Source: an uncultured Collinsella sp.
GTDB lineage: Bacteria > Actinomycetota > Coriobacteriia > Coriobacteriales > Coriobacteriaceae
DNA: 7,201 nucleotides
Assembly (NCBI GenBank): GCA_900754445.1
Contig: CAAECW010000052.1
Coordinates: 1 to 7,201 of the forward strand
Reading direction: 5' to 3'
The notes beneath the pieces are model-generated. The model was not told where the DNA came from. It saw only the letters and a program-made list of their open reading frames with translations, and searched no databases. A program made the translations under genes and the position numbers. Shown here piece after piece: positions 4,691 through 7,201 of this stretch. Position 1 is the stretch's first letter. The number at the start of each line of letters is the position of its first letter.

Positions 4691-7061
4691 CGACAACGCG
4701 CTGGTGGTGGCGCTCGATACCTCGACCGACATGCTTGCCTGCGCGGCAAGCTGGATTGATGGGCAGACGGGCGAGACGAAGCTCGTGAGTGGCGACCACA
4801 TGTGTCGCCGTCACGCCAACGTTGAGCTCGTGAATACCGTTGATGGCGTGCTGGCTCAAGCCGGTCTGGATCGCAGCGATGTTGGTTGCTATGTGGTCGG
4901 TCGCGGCCCGGGGTCCTTTACGGGTGTGCGCATCGGCATCTCCACTGCCAAGGGCCTCGCGCGTGGTGCCAATGTTCCGCTGCTGGGCGTGTCGACGCTC
5001 GACGCTTGCGCTTGGACGGCGTGGAAGGCTGGCGTGCGCGGCAAGCTTGGTATCTTGGCCGATGCTATGCGCGGTGAGGTATATCCGGCGCTGTATATGC
5101 TGGTCGATGAGGGTCCCGAGCGTCAATTTGAGCGCGAACACGTGGTCAAGGCCGCCGTGGCGCTCGATGAGTGGCGCCGAGCAGCGGACTGGGACCAGGT
5201 TCAGCTGACCGGTGACGGTCTCGTGCGCTATGGCAAGCTGCTGGGTGAGGACGAGACCGCCCGCTGCGTGGAGCGCGACCTGTGGTGGCCTTCGGGCGAG
5301 GGCTTGCTGCTCGCGCACGCTGCGGGTGACGGCGATCCGGCCCGCGTCCTGCCGATTTACACGCGCCTTTCGGATGCCGAGGAAAACGAGCGCAAGCGTC
5401 TTGGTCTTGCCGAGAGTGCGCAGAGCGGAATTACGGGCGTTGCCGATGAGCTCGCCGGTCGTCATCTGCAGTTCCGTCCCATGGGCGCGGCGGATGCCGA
5501 GGGCGCGAGCGCGCTGGAGGCTGCCTGCTTTGAAGGTGCCGGACACGAGGCGTGGACGCCGGGCATGTTCCTGTCCGAACTGGGCGAGGACGTCGCTGCG
5601 CCGCGTAGTTGGTGGGTGGCACACGACGACGGCAAGCTACTGGGCCTTGCCGGCGGTATGGTCGTGGACGGTGATGTGCAGATTCTGGATGTCGCCGTCG
5701 ATCCGGCACATCGCCGTGAGGGCATTGCCCGCAAGCTGCTGTCGCATGTGAGCTATGATGCCCAGATGCTCGGCTGCACCACGGCTTCGCTCGAGGTCGA
5801 GGACGGCAATGAGGGCGCGATTGCGCTCTATAACGCTCTGGGCTTTACCGAGGCAGGACGGCGCCGCGGCTACTATGGTGCCGGCAAGGATGCCATCGTC
5901 ATGACGGCCCCGCTGCCCCTGGTGCTTCCGGTCGACAATGCTTCGCCCGAGCCGACGGCGGCAGAGCAGCGCGTATGGCCGCTGCCTGCGCCTGGGCGCT
6001 CCGAGGGAGAGCGTGCCGAAATTGAGCGCCGCCGCCTAGTGCTCGCTATCGAGAGTTCCTGCGACGAGACGGCCGTGGCGATTATCGATGCGGATGGCAA
6101 TATGCTGGCCAACCAGGTGTCGACACAGATTGATTTCCATGCCCGCTTTGGCGGCGTGGTGCCCGAAATCGCCTCGCGCAAGCACGTTGAGGTGATTGTG
6201 AGTGTCGTGGATGCGGCGCTCGAGGATGCCGCAGCATCGCTGGGCCTTACGGGCGGAGCCATTGCCCCCAGCGAGCTTGCCGCCGTGGGCGTGACACAGG
6301 GTCCGGGCCTGGTGGGCGCGCTCGTGGTTGGCGTCGCCTTCGCCAAGGGCTTTGCCTACGCTGCCGGCAAGCCGCTCGTGTGCGTCAATCATCTTGAGGG
6401 TCATCTGTTTGCCAACCTGCTGGCGCAACCCGACCTCAAACCGCCGTTTATCTTCACGCTTGTCTCGGGCGGGCACACCATGCTCGTGCACGTGAAGGCG
6501 TGGGGCGACTACGAGGTGCTCGGTGAGACGCTCGACGACGCTGTGGGCGAGGCCTTCGACAAGGTAGCCAAGGCGTTGGGTCTGGGCTATCCCGGTGGCC
6601 CCATCATTTCCAAGCTGGCCGAGACGGGCAACCCCAAGGCGATCGATTTCCCCCGTGCGCTTAACAGCAGAGGAGACTATCGCTTCTCGCTTTCGGGCCT
6701 TAAAACCGCTGTGACGCTCTACATTGAACAGGAGACCAAGGCCGGGCGCACGATTCACCTGCCCGATCTGGCAGCTTCGTTTGAGGCAGCTGTCTTTGAC
6801 GTGCAGTACAAGAAGGCCAAAAACGCATTGCACGCTAGCGGATGCAAGGAATACTGCATCGGTGGCGGCGTCTCGGCCAACCCGCATCTGCGCGAGATGA
6901 TGATCAAGAAGCTTGGGCGTCAGGGGATTCGCGTAACGGTGCCGCCCTTGTCTGCCTGTACCGATAATGCAGCCATGATCGCGGAGGTCGCTCGCCGTAA
7001 ATTCGACCGAGGTGAAATCTCACCGTTCGACGTCGACGCCGATCCAAACATGACGCTGTAG
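4677..7061 (+). CDS. tsaB-rimI-tsaD: TsaB-RimI-TsaD fusion: t6A37 transferase subunits with an N-acetyltransferase between them
   Basis: One 794-residue chain joins three enzymes. TsaB (about 1-240) shows VALDTSTD, the signature GRGPGSFTGVRIG (about 76-88) and the closing LPIYTR (225-230). A linker leads to a GNAT acetyltransferase of RimI type (about 264-411) with LDVAVDP, the acetyl-CoA loop RREGIA (346-351), ALYNALGF and GYYGAGKDAIVM; RimI acetylates the N-terminus of ribosomal protein S18. A Pro/Glu-rich linker (about 412-451) leads to a full-length TsaD (about 452-794). TsaD has IESSCDET, the metal ligands His572 and His576 in HLEGH, SGGHT, GGGVSAN and Asp763 in CTDNAAM. TsaD is the catalytic subunit that transfers threonylcarbamoyl to A37 of tRNA; TsaB is its dimer partner. 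The ATG at 4677 (AAGG at 4664-4667) is preferred over an upstream TTG at 4659 because the extra six residues are not family-like. All three domains look intact, with no internal stop. Confidence 0.95.
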   Translation: MSLHNDNALVVALDTSTDMLACAASWIDGQTGETKLVSGDHMCRRHANVELVNTVDGVLAQAGLDRSDVGCYVVGRGPGSFTGVRIGISTAKGLARGANVPLLGVSTLDACAWTAWKAGVRGKLGILADAMRGEVYPALYMLVDEGPERQFEREHVVKAAVALDEWRRAADWDQVQLTGDGLVRYGKLLGEDETARCVERDLWWPSGEGLLLAHAAGDGDPARVLPIYTRLSDAEENERKRLGLAESAQSGITGVADELAGRHLQFRPMGAADAEGASALEAACFEGAGHEAWTPGMFLSELGEDVAAPRSWWVAHDDGKLLGLAGGMVVDGDVQILDVAVDPAHRREGIARKLLSHVSYDAQMLGCTTASLEVEDGNEGAIALYNALGFTEAGRRRGYYGAGKDAIVMTAPLPLVLPVDNASPEPTAAEQRVWPLPAPGRSEGERAEIERRRLVLAIESSCDETAVAIIDADGNMLANQVSTQIDFHARFGGVVPEIASRKHVEVIVSVVDAALEDAAASLGLTGGAIAPSELAAVGVTQGPGLVGALVVGVAFAKGFAYAAGKPLVCVNHLEGHLFANLLAQPDLKPPFIFTLVSGGHTMLVHVKAWGDYEVLGETLDDAVGEAFDKVAKALGLGYPGGPIISKLAETGNPKAIDFPRALNSRGDYRFSLSGLKTAVTLYIEQETKAGRTIHLPDLAASFEAAVFDVQYKKAKNALHASGCKEYCIGGGVSANPHLREMMIKKLGRQGIRVTVPPLSACTDNAAMIAEVARRKFDRGEISPFDVDADPNMTL

Positions 7062-7080
7062 TCGTACGGGTGCGGTCCCC

Positions 7081-7095
7081 GGCCCTGCCCGGGCC
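7081..7095. other. Short GC hairpin after the last gene
   Basis: GGCCC (7081-7085) can pair with GGGCC (7091-7095) around the loop TGCCC, about 20 bases past the stop of the fusion gene. No T-run follows, so it is not an intrinsic terminator by usual criteria. A nearby alternative, TGCGG (7071-7075) with CCGCA (7102-7106), would compete with it. It may be incidental in GC-rich DNA. Confidence 0.25.
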
Positions 7096-7100
7096 TAGCG

Positions 7101-7201
7101 GCCGCATATGAACTTTATCGCGAGTTCCGCACGAACAGGAGGCCACTTAATGTGGCCTCCGTCGTGAGCAGGACTGTAGAGCAGGAAAGTTCATATGCGG
7201 C
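7101..7201. repeat. Nested palindromic element with perfect 16-base inverted arms (possibly cut by the window edge)
   Basis: The left arm GCCGCATATGAACTTT (7101-7116) and the right arm AAAGTTCATATGCGGC (7186-7201) are exact reverse complements over 16 bases. They enclose 69 bases that contain a second, central hairpin at 7138-7160. The right arm ends on the last base of the window, so the repeat may be longer. The next left-hand bases (7098-7100, GCG) would extend it if CGC follows. The size and nesting resemble small non-coding intergenic repeats or MITEs, but no target duplication can be checked. Alternatives are a structured 3' untranslated region, a regulatory RNA or a shared terminator of converging genes. 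Confidence 0.75.
7130..7166. other. Central hairpin of the palindromic element
   Basis: GGAGGCCAC (7138-7146) pairs perfectly with GTGGCCTCC (7152-7160) around the loop TTAAT. Below it, CACGA (7130-7134) pairs with TCGTG (7162-7166) across a small asymmetric internal loop (ACA opposite G). The whole can form a 14-base-pair stem. No T-run follows on either strand, which argues against a standard intrinsic terminator, although it is the strongest local stem after the operon. It shares the GGAGGCC/GGCCTCC core with the terminator at 97-128. Confidence 0.6.

Noticed and set aside
4575..5624. Long open frame on the - strand (349 codons) opposite tsaE and the TsaB part
   Set aside because: It lies wholly antisense to well-identified genes, has low-complexity Arg/His/Ala-rich content and no recognisable motif. 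Long antisense frames are expected from GC-rich codon use.
6036..6887. Open frame on the - strand (283 codons) opposite TsaD
   Set aside because: It is an antisense shadow of a conserved TsaD domain, with no family resemblance.
6904..7146. Open frame on the - strand reaching into the 3' non-coding region
   Set aside because: It overlaps the TsaD 3' end and GC-rich hairpins, its product is Arg/Thr-rich and unrecognised, and no credible ribosome binding site was evident.
7138..7160. Central hairpin as a classical intrinsic terminator of the operon
   Set aside because: There is no T-run after the stem on either strand, so it does not meet the usual pattern. It is recorded as a hairpin within a repeat instead.
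1..7201. CRISPR array, tRNA genes, prophage or insertion-sequence genes
   Set aside because: I saw no regularly spaced repeats, no cloverleaf or T-loop pattern outside the 5S rRNA, and no transposase or phage protein; the coding region is continuous housekeeping genes.

Overview
The window is a gene-dense, GC-rich bacterial chromosomal segment with all genes on the + strand. The gene order (acpS, NAD(P)HX repair gene, alr, uracil-DNA glycosylase, tsaE, tsaB, rimI, tsaD) is of the actinobacterial type. The joining of TsaB, RimI and TsaD into one chain suggests the class Coriobacteriia (a Collinsella- or Olsenella-like gut actinobacterium). The lineage is inferred from recalled family features, not from a database search.

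Region 1 (1-237): the window opens inside the 3' half of a 5S rRNA, so an rRNA operon ends here. A small hairpin and a strong intrinsic terminator (97-128) follow. About 100 bases of AT-richer DNA then carry two candidate sigma-70-type promoters in front of the first protein gene.

Region 2 (238-7061): six tightly packed protein genes form an apparent operon. They are acpS (activates acyl carrier protein), a bifunctional NAD(P)H-hydrate epimerase/dehydratase, alr (D-alanine for peptidoglycan), a family 4 Fe-S uracil-DNA glycosylase, tsaE, and a 794-residue TsaB-RimI-TsaD fusion. Gaps run from 0 to 12 bases, except a 14-base overlap between tsaE and the fusion gene. Four of the six starts have a strong Shine-Dalgarno sequence exactly five bases before the ATG. 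The last two genes supply TsaE, TsaB and TsaD for the tRNA t6A37 modification; the enzyme that makes threonylcarbamoyl-adenylate (TsaC/Sua5) is not in the window. The set is housekeeping: lipid synthesis, cofactor repair, cell wall, DNA repair and tRNA modification.

Region 3 (7062-7201): non-coding DNA with a nested palindromic element. Perfect 16-base inverted arms (7101-7116 and 7186-7201) enclose a central 9-base-pair hairpin and three copies of a GARCAGGA octamer. The right arm ends exactly at the window edge, so the element may continue. No U-tract terminator is visible after the last gene.

I found no clear new biological system. The items most worth a second look are the three-domain t6A/acetyltransferase fusion, the nested palindrome at the right edge, and the charged C-terminal tail on AcpS with a possible internal start site.
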